Positions 9,174 through 18,405 of a DNA stretch of 64,000 nucleotides are shown here, piece after piece. The notes beneath the pieces are model-generated. The model was not told the DNA's origin. It made no database searches and saw nothing but the letters and a program-made list of their open reading frames with translations. Origin of the DNA: Mesobacillus maritimus (GTDB lineage Bacteria; Bacillota; Bacilli; Bacillales; Cytobacillaceae). Position numbers and translations under genes: made by a program. The DNA is taken from contig NZ_JAMBNR010000013.1 of assembly GCF_023715205.1 (NCBI RefSeq), positions 1 through 64,000 on the forward strand, read 5' to 3'. Within the stretch, counting starts at the first letter, position 1. The number at the start of each line of letters is the position of its first letter.

Positions 9174-9704
9174 ATGCTGGATTTGTTGATCCTGTTTTTA
9201 TTAGTACTAGGCTTTTTTATCGGTCTAAAAAGGGGCTTTATTCTGCAAACCATTCATATGACTGGTTTTATTATTGCATTTATCGTAGCTTATATTTATT
9301 ATGATCAGATTGCTCCTAAATTGACTTTGTGGATACCTTATCCGACTTTTGGAGGAGGAGAGCTCGCACTCTTATTTGACAACCCTAATATGGAGGATGC
9401 TTATTACCGCGCCATCGCTTTTGTCGCGATTTTTTTTGCGGTAAGAATCCTGTTACAAATAATTGGATCAATGTTTGACTTTGTTGCGAATTTACCAGTT
9501 TTAAAGAGTTTAAATGTTTGGGCAGGCGGAATACTTGGTATATTAGAAGTCTATTTATTTGTTTTTATTTTATTATACATTCTTGCTTTAGTCCCGGTTG
9601 GAGTTATTCAGGGACCATTTAATGATTCTATCCTTGCCAATGGAATTATAAAGCATACCCCAATCTTTTCTGAACAAATTAAACAATGGTGGTTAGAATC
9701 GTAA
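9174..9704 (+). CDS. yshB: CvpA family membrane protein
   Basis: A 176-residue integral membrane protein of the CvpA (colicin V production) family with about four hydrophobic segments (near residues 1-20, 25-45, 75-95 and 115-142). LILFLLVLGFFIGLKRGF at the N terminus is the family signature. In Bacillus the homologue is YshB; function is not established. It is tightly linked to zapA. Confidence 0.88.
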   Translation: MLDLLILFLLVLGFFIGLKRGFILQTIHMTGFIIAFIVAYIYYDQIAPKLTLWIPYPTFGGGELALLFDNPNMEDAYYRAIAFVAIFFAVRILLQIIGSMFDFVANLPVLKSLNVWAGGILGILEVYLFVFILLYILALVPVGVIQGPFNDSILANGIIKHTPIFSEQIKQWWLES

Positions 9705-9789
9705 TGAACTTCTCTTCTGTAGAGAAGTTTTTCTTTTGAATTTCATTTGCAAGTGAAATTCTATACAATAATACTGCGGGTTATTTGTA

Positions 9790-9958
9790 AAAACGTTTTT
9801 CGTAAAGTTTGTGTTAAAAGCATAAAGCCGTTTTTAACAAGAGATAACCTTTTCTCTGCGATACTACTTTGTTTTCTTATAACGAATTTGGAATGGAAAT
9901 CATAGCTAAATCATTCTCTATTTTTATTGAAAAGCAACAATGTTTGAGAAAAGAGCCT
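9790..9958 (+). repeat. Two-hairpin element, copy A
   Basis: It begins ACGTTTTTCGTAAAGTTTG, has the first hairpin GTTAAAAGC...GTTTTTAAC, and ends with the common block AAGCAACAATGTTTGAGAAA then AGAGCC. It is a diverged direct copy of the element at 9994. In the second hairpin the middle arm is poorly preserved. Confidence 0.75.
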
Positions 9959-9993
9959 TTGGAAAAGCAGAACGTTTAAACAACTGTATTATG

Positions 9994-10180
9994 AAGGCTG
10001 TTTTCGTAAAGTTTGTTGTTAAAATCCTAAAGCCGATTTTAACGCGAAATAAGTTTTTATCTGCGTTATTACTTAGTTTGTAAGCTCTTTTCTCATCTTA
10101 TAAACGATCTTTGGAATGGAATCATAGATAAATTAATCTTTATTTCCTTTAAAAAGCAACAATCTTTTAGAAAAGAGCCT
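9994..10180 (+). repeat. Two-hairpin element, copy B
   Basis: Ends are AGGCTGTTTTC and GAAAAGAGCCT, an imperfect terminal inverted repeat of 11 bases. Inside are hairpin I, GTTAAAATC...GATTTTAAC, and hairpin II, GCTCTTTTCTCAT...TTAGAAAAGAGC. It is the best preserved reference for the family. Confidence 0.8.
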
Positions 10181-10223
10181 AAAAGAAACATGAATGATTT
10201 TTACATAGAGGCAGGTGCGTAAA

Positions 10224-11945
10224 GTGTCAGCAAATAAAAAAGATGTAGTAAGTCTTTTAGAAACGATTGCGATTTATATGGAGTTAAAAGGAGAAAATCC
10301 GTTTAAGGTTTCTGCTTTTCGAAAAGCGGCCGCCGCATTAGAACTTGATGACCGGAGTTTAACTGAAATCGGAGAGTTAACGGCACTTTCTGGAATTGGG
10401 AAAGGGACGGCTGCTGTGATTGAAGAATTCATTCAAGAGGGTACATCTTCTGTGCTAAAAGAATTGCAAGAAGAAGTTCCGAAAGGGCTCATAGCTTTGC
10501 TTCAAGTACCAGGTCTTGGTGGGAAAAAAATTGCCAAGCTTCATAAAGAATTAGGGATTGAAGATGCCGATGGGTTAAAGGAAGCTTGTTTGGCAGGGCA
10601 AATCCGTGAACTTGCTGGGTTTGGGAAAAAGTCAGAAGAAAAGATTTTGGCCGCATTAGAAAGTGTCGGCACAAGACCAGAGCGGCTTCCATTAGCTTAT
10701 ATGTTGCCGATAGCAGAGAATATTGAAAAGGACCTATCTGAAATGGAAGGGATTGAAAAGTTCTCTAGAGCAGGTAGTTTACGAAGACAGCGAGAAACGA
10801 TCAAAGATTTAGATTTTATCATTGCGGTTCATGATGCAGCAAAGGTAAAGGAACAGCTAGAGGCTCTGCCTCGTGTGAAAGAAGTGATTGCCGCAGGAGA
10901 TACAAAAGTGTCGCTTACATTTGATCTAGACTATGATGTAAATGTAGACTTTCGTCTAGTTGAACCGAAAGAATATGCGACAGCCTTACACCATTTCACA
11001 GGAAGCAAAGATCATAATGTTCGCATGCGTCAGTTAGCAAAAGAAAGAGGCGAGAAAATTAGTGAATACGGTGTTGAGAATGTAGAAACTGGTGAAGTCC
11101 TTACCTTTGACACTGAGGAAGCTTTTTACCACCATTTTGGACTTCCGTTTATTCCTCCAGAATTGCGTGAAGATGGCAGTGAAGTGGATCATTATAATGA
11201 AGAATTGAAGTTAATTTCAGTGCCAGCCATTAAAGGTGATTTGCATATGCACTCGGCATGGAGTGATGGGGCTCATTCAATTGAAGAAATGGCAGAGGCA
11301 TGCCGTGCTCGTGGTTATCGTTATATGGCCATTACCGACCATTCTCAGTATTTAAGAGTAGCAAATGGGCTAACGCCTGAACGTGTTCGCAAACAAATCG
11401 AAGAAGTTCGCAAGCTCAATGAAAAATATGATGATTTCACGATTCTGACTGGAATTGAAATGGATATTTTACCAGATGCGCGCTTGGATTTTGATGATGA
11501 ATTATTAGCTGAATTAGATATCGTGATTGCCTCGATTCATTCTTCGTTTTCTCAGTCGCGTGAAAAAATTATGGAACGATTAAGAACAGCAGTCGAAAAC
11601 TTTCATGTTGACATCATTGCTCATCCGACTGGGCGGCTGATAGGAAGACGAGATGGATATGATGTAGATATCGATATGCTAATTGAATTAGCAAAACAAA
11701 CAAATACAGCTTTAGAGCTGAATGCAAATCCACATCGCCTTGATCTTGCATCTGAACATCTTCGGAAAGCACAAGAAGCTGGTGTGAAAATTGTAATCAA
11801 TACAGACGCTCATAAAATGGACACGCTTGAACATATGGAAATTGGGGTTTCGGCAGCTAGAAAAGGGTGGATTAAGGAAAGTTCGGTCTTAAACGCAATG
11901 GACCTTAACGACTTATATGATTTTCTACATCACCGGCATGATTAA
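10224..11945 (+). CDS. polX: Family X DNA polymerase with PHP domain (PolX)
   Basis: About 573 residues. An N-terminal 8-kDa/helix-hairpin-helix region (TALSGIGKGTAAVIEEF, PGLGGKKIAKLHKELG) is followed by the pol-beta nucleotidyltransferase core (GSLRRQRETIKDLDFIIA, with catalytic Asp) and a C-terminal PHP domain (DLHMHSAWSDGAHSIEEMA, ITDHSQ, GIEMDI, HPTGR) that carries 3'-5' exonuclease and AP endonuclease activity in Bacillus PolX. It works in base excision and gap-filling repair. I prefer the GTG at 10224 because GAGGCAGG lies nine bases before it; a GTG at 10215 is also possible. mutS2 follows closely. Confidence 0.92.
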   Translation: MSANKKDVVSLLETIAIYMELKGENPFKVSAFRKAAAALELDDRSLTEIGELTALSGIGKGTAAVIEEFIQEGTSSVLKELQEEVPKGLIALLQVPGLGGKKIAKLHKELGIEDADGLKEACLAGQIRELAGFGKKSEEKILAALESVGTRPERLPLAYMLPIAENIEKDLSEMEGIEKFSRAGSLRRQRETIKDLDFIIAVHDAAKVKEQLEALPRVKEVIAAGDTKVSLTFDLDYDVNVDFRLVEPKEYATALHHFTGSKDHNVRMRQLAKERGEKISEYGVENVETGEVLTFDTEEAFYHHFGLPFIPPELREDGSEVDHYNEELKLISVPAIKGDLHMHSAWSDGAHSIEEMAEACRARGYRYMAITDHSQYLRVANGLTPERVRKQIEEVRKLNEKYDDFTILTGIEMDILPDARLDFDDELLAELDIVIASIHSSFSQSREKIMERLRTAVENFHVDIIAHPTGRLIGRRDGYDVDIDMLIELAKQTNTALELNANPHRLDLASEHLRKAQEAGVKIVINTDAHKMDTLEHMEIGVSAARKGWIKESSVLNAMDLNDLYDFLHHRHD

Positions 11946-11975
11946 GCTGGGCCCTTGTTAAAGGAGGCTATACTA

Positions 11976-14327
11976 GTGCAACAACGAGTGTTAAAAACAC
12001 TGGAATTTGATAAAATTCGAGAACAAATACTAGAACATGTTTCTTCTCCTCTTGGGCAAGAAAAAGCACGTAGTCTTGTACCTGCTACAAATTATGAGGA
12101 AGTTCTTAATCTACAGGAACAAACAGATGAAGCAACAAAAGTTATTCGCATAAAAGGGAATGTCCCTCTAGGTGGCATATATGATATCCGTCCGCATGTA
12201 AAACGAGCTGTTATTGGCGGAATGCTAAGCCCTCAAGAGCTTATTCAAACTGCAAATACGGTTCATGCAAGTAGACAAATGAAGCGATTCATCACCGATC
12301 TTCTAGAAGAAACCGAATTGCCTATTTTATCTAGCTTTGCTGAGGGAATTATTGTCTTAGCAGAGGTCGAAGAAAAGGTAAAGCAAGCGATTGATGAGGG
12401 GGGCGAAGTTCTTGATAGTGCCAGTGATCTGCTACGTTCACTACGGAATCAATTACGGTCGCGCGAAGCCAGAGTTCGTGAGCGCCTTGAAAGTATGACA
12501 CGTTCTTCTAACGCCCAAAAGATGTTATCTGATGCAATTATTACGATCCGGAATGACCGCTTTGTTCTTCCGGTTAAACAAGAGTACCGTGGCCATTATG
12601 GCGGAATTGTCCATGACCAAAGTTCATCTGGGCAAACATTGTTTATTGAACCACAATCGGTTGTTCAATTGAACAATGAGCTTCAAGAGATCCGGTTAAA
12701 AGAACAACAAGAAATTGAACGTATTTTAATTGAACTTTCTGTTATGGTTGGAGACAATCATGATGATTTGTTAACAATTGTAAACATATTGGCTGAGTTG
12801 GATTTTATATTTGCGAAGGCTCGTTATGGTCAAAAAATCAAAGCATCCAAACCTAAGGTAAACAATGAAGGGATTATTAAGTTGTATCAAGCTCGTCACC
12901 CGCTGATTGCAAAAGAAGAAGTGGTACCGAATACAATCACATTAGGTGAAGACTATACAACCATTGTAATTACTGGACCAAATACGGGTGGTAAAACGGT
13001 CACGTTGAAAACACTAGGACTATGCACCCTTATGGCACAGTCAGGTTTACAGATTCCAGCTCTAGATGGTTCAGAAGTGGCAGTGTTTGATTCTGTTTAT
13101 GCCGATATCGGCGACGAACAATCGATTGAGCAATCTTTAAGTACCTTCTCGTCTCACATGGTTAACATCGTTGATATTCTTAATCGAGTGGATTCCAATA
13201 GCTTGGTTTTATTCGATGAACTAGGAGCAGGAACAGATCCGCAAGAAGGGGCAGCCCTAGCAATCTCAATATTGGATGAAGTCTATCAACGTGGTGCAAG
13301 GGTGATCGCAACGACTCATTATCCTGAGCTAAAAGCTTATGGATATAATCGCGAAGGAGTCATCAATGCCAGTGTTGAATTTGACGTAGAGACGTTAAGC
13401 CCGACTTATAAATTATTGATCGGGGTTCCAGGTCGCAGTAATGCATTTGAAATTTCTAAACGTTTAGGATTGAGTTCGACTGTTATTGAAAAAGCGAGAG
13501 GATTCATTAGTGCTGATACGAATCAGGTTGAAACAATGATTGCTTCGCTTGAAGAAAGCAGGCGCCAAGCGGAAAAAGAGGCTGATGAGGCACATGAGCT
13601 TTTAAAGTCAGCGGAGATGTTGCATAAAGACCTCCAAAAGCAAATGGTCGCTTATTATGAGCGTAAAGAAGAACTTGAAGAAAAAGCAAAAGAAAAAGCC
13701 ACCGGAATTATTGAAAAAGCGAAAGCGGAAGCGGAAGAAGTTATTCGCGATTTAAGAAAACTAAGGCTTGAAAAAAGTGCTGAAGTGAAAGAACATGAGT
13801 TGATTGATGCTAGAAGGAAATTGGCCGAAGCCACCCCGGAAAAAACGGTGAAAAAAGCTAGTAAGGCAAAAGTTCAAAAACACCAGTTCCAGCCAGGTGA
13901 TGAAGTGAAAGTAATCACTTTTGGCCAAAAAGGTCACTTAATAAAACAAGCATCTGACAAAGAGTGGGAAGTCCAAATTGGAATCCTTAAGATGAAAGTA
14001 AAAGAAAGTGATATGGAGTATATCGATACACCAAAGCCAAAAGATGTAAAACCAGTAGCCATGGTGAAGGGAAGAGATTCACACGTTTCTTTAGAACTTG
14101 ATTTGCGGGGCGAGCGATATGAAGCAGCGATGTTGAGGGTTGAAAAATACCTTGATGATGCGCTCCTTGCTGGTTATCCTAGGGTATCCATTATCCATGG
14201 AAAAGGAACGGGTGCATTAATGCGTGGTGTTCAGGAGTATTTAAAGAATCACCGTTCCGTGAAAAAAATCCGCTTTGGTGAGGCTGGCGAAGGTGGGACC
14301 GGGGTCACCATCGTCGAATTTAAATGA
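11976..14327 (+). CDS. mutS2: Endonuclease MutS2 / ribosome collision factor
   Basis: A 783-residue protein without the mismatch-recognition domain of MutS. It has the MutS core and ATPase with Walker [14 protein letters not shown] and [16 protein letters not shown] (Walker B/signature), a charged coiled coil (about 515-620), a KOW-like region ([13 protein letters not shown]) and the C-terminal Smr nuclease domain ([24 protein letters not shown]). In Bacillus MutS2 suppresses recombination and splits collided ribosomes. The GTG at 11976 follows AAAGGAGG by nine bases; an upstream TTG-type start would include the ribosome site. Confidence 0.94.
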   Translation: MQQRVLKTLEFDKIREQILEHVSSPLGQEKARSLVPATNYEEVLNLQEQTDEATKVIRIKGNVPLGGIYDIRPHVKRAVIGGMLSPQELIQTANTVHASRQMKRFITDLLEETELPILSSFAEGIIVLAEVEEKVKQAIDEGGEVLDSASDLLRSLRNQLRSREARVRERLESMTRSSNAQKMLSDAIITIRNDRFVLPVKQEYRGHYGGIVHDQSSSGQTLFIEPQSVVQLNNELQEIRLKEQQEIERILIELSVMVGDNHDDLLTIVNILAELDFIFAKARYGQKIKASKPKVNNEGIIKLYQARHPLIAKEEVVPNTITLGEDYTTIVITGPNTGGKTVTLKTLGLCTLMAQSGLQIPALDGSEVAVFDSVYADIGDEQSIEQSLSTFSSHMVNIVDILNRVDSNSLVLFDELGAGTDPQEGAALAISILDEVYQRGARVIATTHYPELKAYGYNREGVINASVEFDVETLSPTYKLLIGVPGRSNAFEISKRLGLSSTVIEKARGFISADTNQVETMIASLEESRRQAEKEADEAHELLKSAEMLHKDLQKQMVAYYERKEELEEKAKEKATGIIEKAKAEAEEVIRDLRKLRLEKSAEVKEHELIDARRKLAEATPEKTVKKASKAKVQKHQFQPGDEVKVITFGQKGHLIKQASDKEWEVQIGILKMKVKESDMEYIDTPKPKDVKPVAMVKGRDSHVSLELDLRGERYEAAMLRVEKYLDDALLAGYPRVSIIHGKGTGALMRGVQEYLKNHRSVKKIRFGEAGEGGTGVTIVEFK

Positions 14328-14342
14328 TAGGCGGGGAAACCA

Positions 14343-14747
14343 ATGGAGCAATTTTGGGAGAATGATTTTGTCACAACGGCAGGTTATTATAGTGTGGTGA
14401 TTCTTTGTACCATTGTCTTTCTAGCTGTTTTTGAGTTGGTCACAAAATATCGGAATTGGGAAGAAATCAAAAAAGGAAATCTGTCGGTGGCAATGGCCAC
14501 TGGTGGGAAGATTTTTGGTGTTGCAAACATCTTTCGTCATTCTATTGCACAACATGACAGCTTACTAAGCATGGTTAGTTGGGGTGTTTTTGGCTTTATC
14601 CTTTTATTAATTGGTTATTTTATCTTTGAGTTTATGACGCCGAAATTTAATATTGATAAGGAAATACAACAAGACAACAGAGCTGTAGGCCTCATTTCAC
14701 TGATTATCTCAGTAGGCTTAAGCTATGTGATCGGAGCAGGGATATAA
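14343..14747 (+). CDS. yshE: DUF350 family membrane protein (YshE)
   Basis: A 134-residue integral membrane protein with about four transmembrane segments (near 15-35, 48-66, 78-97 and 112-132). The paired pattern NLSVAMATGGKIFGVANI matches the DUF350 family, YshE in B. subtilis, whose function is unknown. It starts 15 bases after mutS2 with GGCGGGG as ribosome site and probably belongs to the polX-mutS2 transcript. Confidence 0.85.
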   Translation: MEQFWENDFVTTAGYYSVVILCTIVFLAVFELVTKYRNWEEIKKGNLSVAMATGGKIFGVANIFRHSIAQHDSLLSMVSWGVFGFILLLIGYFIFEFMTPKFNIDKEIQQDNRAVGLISLIISVGLSYVIGAGI

Positions 14748-14759
14748 GGGGCGAGGATT

Positions 14760-14843
14760 TTGGAGACGTTAGCAAAAGTGTTAATGGTGCTATCTGGACT
14801 ATTTATTTTAATCGGGGCTATTTACCTAATGTTTTTTGTATAA
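14760..14843 (+). CDS. Possible 27-residue single-span membrane peptide
   Basis: A TTG at 14760 opens a short frame that reads METLAKVLMVLSGLFILIG then AIYLMFFV and stops at TAA 14843. GGGGCGAGG ends about four bases before the start, and the frame follows yshE by 12 bases. It would be a single hydrophobic helix. I do not recognise it with certainty; the TTG start and the short spacing are weak points. It may equally be non-coding. Confidence 0.35.
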   Translation: METLAKVLMVLSGLFILIGAIYLMFFV

Positions 14844-14880
14844 TACTTTTTTGAAAATAAAGTTATACTGGTATTTTTTT

Positions 14881-14916
14881 ACAAGACTAGCAATAGGCTA
14901 GTCTTGTTTTTTTGGT
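14881..14916 (+). terminator. Terminator after the yshE cluster
   Basis: ACAAGACTAGC, a short loop, and GCTAGTCTTGT followed by TTTTTTT. Ends the mutS2-yshE transcript. Confidence 0.88.
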
Positions 14917-14948
14917 CAAGCAATCAAAGGGAATTCCTATTATAATGA

Positions 14949-14977
14949 TTGTCAACAATTACTCTGCATATTATAAT
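14949..14977 (+). promoter_or_regulatory. Vegetative promoter of lcfA
   Basis: TTGTCA (14949-14954), 17 bases, TATAAT (14972-14977). No TGAATGA-type FadR operator is visible around it, in contrast to the promoter before fadR. Confidence 0.7.
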
Positions 14978-15023
14978 GAAAAATAAATATGTAAATATTC
15001 TGAATTATAAAAGGGGGATTACG

Positions 15024-16724
15024 ATGATCGAGAGACCTTGGTTGGAACAGTATCCGGCTGAAATACCTAAGACCTTAGAGATGGAGGAAATCCCTGTCCA
15101 AGAATACCTTAAACAAACAGCGAAAGATTACCCAGAAAAAATCGCCATTCACTTTATGGGAAAAGAAATGACCTATCGGCAATTATCTGAACAAGCAAGA
15201 AAATTCGCCGGTTATTTGCAATCGATTGGGATTGAAAAAGGAGATCGGGTAGCGATAATGCTTCCGAATATGCCAGCAGCTGTAATTGGTTATTTTGGTG
15301 TATTGATGGCAGGTGCGATTGTCGTTCAGACGAACCCACTTTATACAGAGCGTGAGTTAGAATATCAAATGAAAGACTCAGGGGCCAAAGCCATCCTGTC
15401 GTTAGATATTCTCTATCCACGGATCTCGAAAGTCAAAGCCCAAACAGATTTGCAACACATTATTGTAACCGCTATCAAGGATTTCCTGCCATTTCCGAAG
15501 AACCTCATCTATCCATATATACAGAAAAAACAGACTGGAATATTGGTGAATGTTGCACACGAAGCCTCGAATCATTTGCTCCCGACGATTTTAAAACAAC
15601 CCCAAAAAGAATTGGTAGAATATAATTATGATGTAAACGAAGACTTGGCGTTGTTGCAATATACTGGAGGTACTACTGGATTTCCTAAAGGGGTCATGCT
15701 TACTCATAAAAACCTTGTATCAAACACAAAGATGTGTGCGGCATGGTTATATAAATCGAAACCTGGTAAAGAAACGGTTTTAGGAGTTTTACCATTCTTC
15801 CATGTTTATGGAATGACAACGGTAATGATTTTATCAGTCCTTCAAGCGCAAAAAATGGTTTTGATTCCGAAATTTGATGTCGATACGATGCTGAAAACAA
15901 TTGAGAAGCAGAGACCAACGCTATTCCCGGGTGCCCCCACAATGTATATTGGATTACTAAATCACCCTGATTTACAAAAATACGATTTATCTTCGATTGA
16001 GGCTTGCATTAGTGGATCCGCCCCACTACCGGTAGAAGTTCAGCAAAAATTCGAGGAAGTGACTGGTGGCAAGCTTGTCGAAGGATACGGTTTGACTGAA
16101 TCATCACCCGTCACTCATTCTAATTTCCTTTGGGGACAAAAAAGAGTATCAGGAAGTATCGGGGTTCCTTATCCTGATACAGACGCGGTCATTCTATCTC
16201 TTGAAAACGGAGAATCCCTGCCGCCGGGTGAAATTGGCGAATTAGCTGTAAAGGGTCCACAAGTTATGAAGGGCTATTGGAACCGGCCGGAGGAGACGGC
16301 AGAAGTACTTAAAGACGGTTGGTTGTTAACGGGAGACCTAGGTTATATGGATGAGGAAGGTTACTTTTACATTGTCGATCGCAAAAAGGATATGATTATT
16401 GCTGGGGGTTTCAATATCTATCCACGGGAAGTCGAAGAGATTCTATACGAACATCATTTGGTCCAAGAAGTAGTTGTTGCTGGTATACCTGATCCATACC
16501 GTGGTGAAACAGTTAAAGCTTATGTTGTGCCGAAAGAAGGAAGTAGTTTGACTGAAGCAGAATTGAATGAATTTGCACGAAAGCATCTTGCAGCTTACAA
16601 AGTTCCAAGGTATTATGAATTTCGTAATGAACTTCCAAAAACAGCTGTTGGTAAGATTTTGCGTAGAACACTAGTGGATGAAGAAAAAGCGAAACAAAAG
16701 AATGACGACACAAAACAGGCTTGA
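15024..16724 (+). CDS. lcfA: Long-chain fatty-acid--CoA ligase
   Basis: A 566-residue adenylate-forming enzyme that activates fatty acids with ATP and CoA for beta-oxidation. Visible are the P-loop-like LLQYTGGTTGFPKGVMLTH, the A5 motif EGYGLTESSPVTH, the adenylate-binding TGDLGYMDEEGY with the following IVDRKKDMI hinge, and the C-terminal catalytic Lys in LPKTAVGKILRR. The ATG at 15024 follows AAGGGGG; upstream in-frame starts overlap the promoter. It opens the fatty-acid degradation cluster. Confidence 0.94.
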   Translation: MIERPWLEQYPAEIPKTLEMEEIPVQEYLKQTAKDYPEKIAIHFMGKEMTYRQLSEQARKFAGYLQSIGIEKGDRVAIMLPNMPAAVIGYFGVLMAGAIVVQTNPLYTERELEYQMKDSGAKAILSLDILYPRISKVKAQTDLQHIIVTAIKDFLPFPKNLIYPYIQKKQTGILVNVAHEASNHLLPTILKQPQKELVEYNYDVNEDLALLQYTGGTTGFPKGVMLTHKNLVSNTKMCAAWLYKSKPGKETVLGVLPFFHVYGMTTVMILSVLQAQKMVLIPKFDVDTMLKTIEKQRPTLFPGAPTMYIGLLNHPDLQKYDLSSIEACISGSAPLPVEVQQKFEEVTGGKLVEGYGLTESSPVTHSNFLWGQKRVSGSIGVPYPDTDAVILSLENGESLPPGEIGELAVKGPQVMKGYWNRPEETAEVLKDGWLLTGDLGYMDEEGYFYIVDRKKDMIIAGGFNIYPREVEEILYEHHLVQEVVVAGIPDPYRGETVKAYVVPKEGSSLTEAELNEFARKHLAAYKVPRYYEFRNELPKTAVGKILRRTLVDEEKAKQKNDDTKQA

Positions 16725-16783
16725 TAAAACAATAAGGTTGATTTTAAAATAATTTTTATTCTGATCATGCTTGTTTAATCGAC

Positions 16784-16812
16784 TTGACAGAAAGAATGAT
16801 AGATACTATTAT
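16784..16812 (+). promoter_or_regulatory. Vegetative promoter of fadR-fadB-etfBA
   Basis: TTGACA (16784-16789), 17 bases, TATTAT (16807-16812). The start point falls at about 16819, on the edge of the FadR operator. Confidence 0.75.
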
Positions 16813-16819
16813 GAAAATA

Positions 16820-16837
16820 TGAATGACGGTTCATTCA
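16820..16837 (+). promoter_or_regulatory. FadR operator before fadR
   Basis: TGAATGACGGTTCATTCA is a palindrome with perfect 7-base arms (TGAATGA and TCATTCA). It fits the Bacillus FadR consensus TGAATGAMTANTCATTCA in both arms. It lies at the predicted start point, so bound FadR should block transcription until long-chain acyl-CoA releases it; fadR would then be autoregulated. Confidence 0.88.
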
Positions 16838-16897
16838 TTCGTATAAGGTGATGAAAATAGGCAGTTGAAGGTCTCCTGGTAGGAGAGGGGTGAGATA

Positions 16898-17494
16898 ATG
16901 AAGAAAAACAAACCGAAATACCGTCAAATTATTGACGCAGCCGTGATTGTTATTGCAGAAAACGGTTATCATCAAGCACAGGTTTCAAAAATTGCAAAAC
17001 AGGCTGGAGTAGCCGATGGAACGATCTACCTATATTTTAGGAATAAAGAAGATATATTAATCTCTCTCTTCCAGGAAAAAATGGGGAATTTTATTGAAAT
17101 TATTGAAGGTAAAATAGCAGGAAAAACAACAGCAGTAGAGAAGTTATTAATGTTGGTAGAATCACATTTAGAGTGGGTCGCCGAGGACCAACACCTTGCT
17201 ATTGTCACGCAGCTTGAGCTAAGGCAATCAAATAAGGAGCTTAGACAAAAAATTAATGGGGTTCTAAAAGGTTATCTTAAGCTAATAGATAAGATCGTGA
17301 TTGAGGGCATTGAAACAAAAGAGTTCCGAAGCGATTTAAATGTCCGACTTGCAAGACAAATGATCTTCGGTACCATTGATGAAACGGTGACGACATGGGT
17401 AATGAGAGATACAAAATTCAATCTTTTAGAGCTCGCTGAACCAATGCATCGTATGCTTGTAAATGGATGTGGCTATCAAACAACAAATAACTAA
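16898..17494 (+). CDS. fadR: TetR-family fatty-acid degradation regulator FadR
   Basis: A 198-residue TetR repressor. The N-terminal DNA-binding domain covers about residues 7-53 (IIDAAVIVIAENGYHQAQVS, GVADGTIYLYFRNKEDIL), followed by a helical acyl-CoA-binding domain. It matches FadR (YsiA) of B. subtilis, which represses beta-oxidation genes and is released by long-chain acyl-CoA. Its own operator lies upstream. A good ribosome site (GGAGAGGGGTGAG) precedes the ATG. It is followed by fadB in the same direction. Confidence 0.93.
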   Translation: MKKNKPKYRQIIDAAVIVIAENGYHQAQVSKIAKQAGVADGTIYLYFRNKEDILISLFQEKMGNFIEIIEGKIAGKTTAVEKLLMLVESHLEWVAEDQHLAIVTQLELRQSNKELRQKINGVLKGYLKLIDKIVIEGIETKEFRSDLNVRLARQMIFGTIDETVTTWVMRDTKFNLLELAEPMHRMLVNGCGYQTTNN

Positions 17495-17498
17495 TCAT

Positions 17499-17539
17499 CG
17501 TTTCCTGCGCTTGATCCTTAGTGATTGGCGTAGGAAGCG
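17499..17539 (+). other. Intercistronic hairpin between fadR and fadB
   Basis: CGTTTCCTGCGC and GCGTAGGAAGCG form an 11- to 12-base imperfect stem around a 17-base loop, directly after the fadR stop codon. No T run follows, so it is not a standard terminator; it could protect or process the transcript so that fadR and the catabolic genes are made in different amounts. Confidence 0.4.
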
Positions 17540-17559
17540 AATAAAAAGGAGGGGAAAAG

Positions 17560-18330
17560 GTGGAATATCTAAAATGGTCTATTGAGGATAAGGTCGCAAC
17601 GATCACGATAAACCGACCTCCTGCGAATGCTCTTTCGTCAGGGTTAATCAATGAACTCTCCACGGTGCTAGATGAAGTGGAAACAAATGATGAAGTAAGA
17701 GTCCTTCTTATTCATGGAGAAGGAAAGTTTTTCTCGGCTGGTGCTGATATTAAAGAATTTACCACAATTGAAGGAAATGGATTTGCCAATCTATCAGAAA
17801 ATGGTCAGGACGTTTTTGAGCGAATGGAAACGTTCCCTAAACCAATTATCGCCGCAATCCATGGTGCTTCATTAGGTGGTGGACTTGAACTGGCAATGGC
17901 ATGCCACATTCGTCTCGTAACGGAGAATGCCAAACTAGGTTTACCTGAGCTTCAGCTAGGATTAATCCCTGGTTTTGCTGGCACTCAACGACTTCCACGT
18001 TATATTGGGACAGCAAGAGCGGCTGAAATGATGATAACCAGTGAACCAATTACCGGTCTTGAAGCAGTGCAATTTGGTTTAGCAAATCACGCGTACCCCG
18101 ATGAAGCTCTTCTTGAAAACGCCTACATACTGGCCAAGAAAATGGCGGCTAAAAGCCCTATTTCGGTTAAAGCGACTCTTAATCTATTAAACTATGCTAA
18201 AACCGGACAGTTTCATGAAGGTGTGAAAAAAGAGGCTCAGCTATTCGGAGAAGTGTTTAGCTCCGAAGATGCGAAGGAAGGGATTACAGCTTTTCTCGAA
18301 AAGCGTAAACCCGAATTTAAAGGGAAATAA
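17560..18330 (+). CDS. fadB: Enoyl-CoA hydratase
   Basis: A 256-residue crotonase-fold enzyme that hydrates 2-enoyl-CoA in beta-oxidation. NRPPANALSS (CoA site), FSAGADIKEF (oxyanion hole) and IHGASLGGGLELAMACHIRL with the catalytic Glu, then LPELQLGLIPGFAGTQRLPR (second catalytic Glu), are all present. It starts with GTG behind AAAAGGAGGGG. It corresponds to FadB (YsiB) of B. subtilis and lies under the FadR-controlled promoter. Confidence 0.94.
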   Translation: MEYLKWSIEDKVATITINRPPANALSSGLINELSTVLDEVETNDEVRVLLIHGEGKFFSAGADIKEFTTIEGNGFANLSENGQDVFERMETFPKPIIAAIHGASLGGGLELAMACHIRLVTENAKLGLPELQLGLIPGFAGTQRLPRYIGTARAAEMMITSEPITGLEAVQFGLANHAYPDEALLENAYILAKKMAAKSPISVKATLNLLNYAKTGQFHEGVKKEAQLFGEVFSSEDAKEGITAFLEKRKPEFKGK

Positions 18331-18405
18331 AGTAAAAATTTTTTTACTTTGATTTTTTTCAATCTTATGAACAAAATGAATGTTAGAACTCTAGGAGGGG
18401 AAACA

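Larger units (their letters stand above)
9705..10223. other. Intergenic stretch filled by two repeat elements
   Basis: No gene is visible. It holds a weak hairpin after yshB (TTCTCTTCTG...AGAGAAG near 9711-9731) and two direct copies of the two-hairpin element described separately. The polX ribosome site lies at the right end. Confidence 0.8.
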
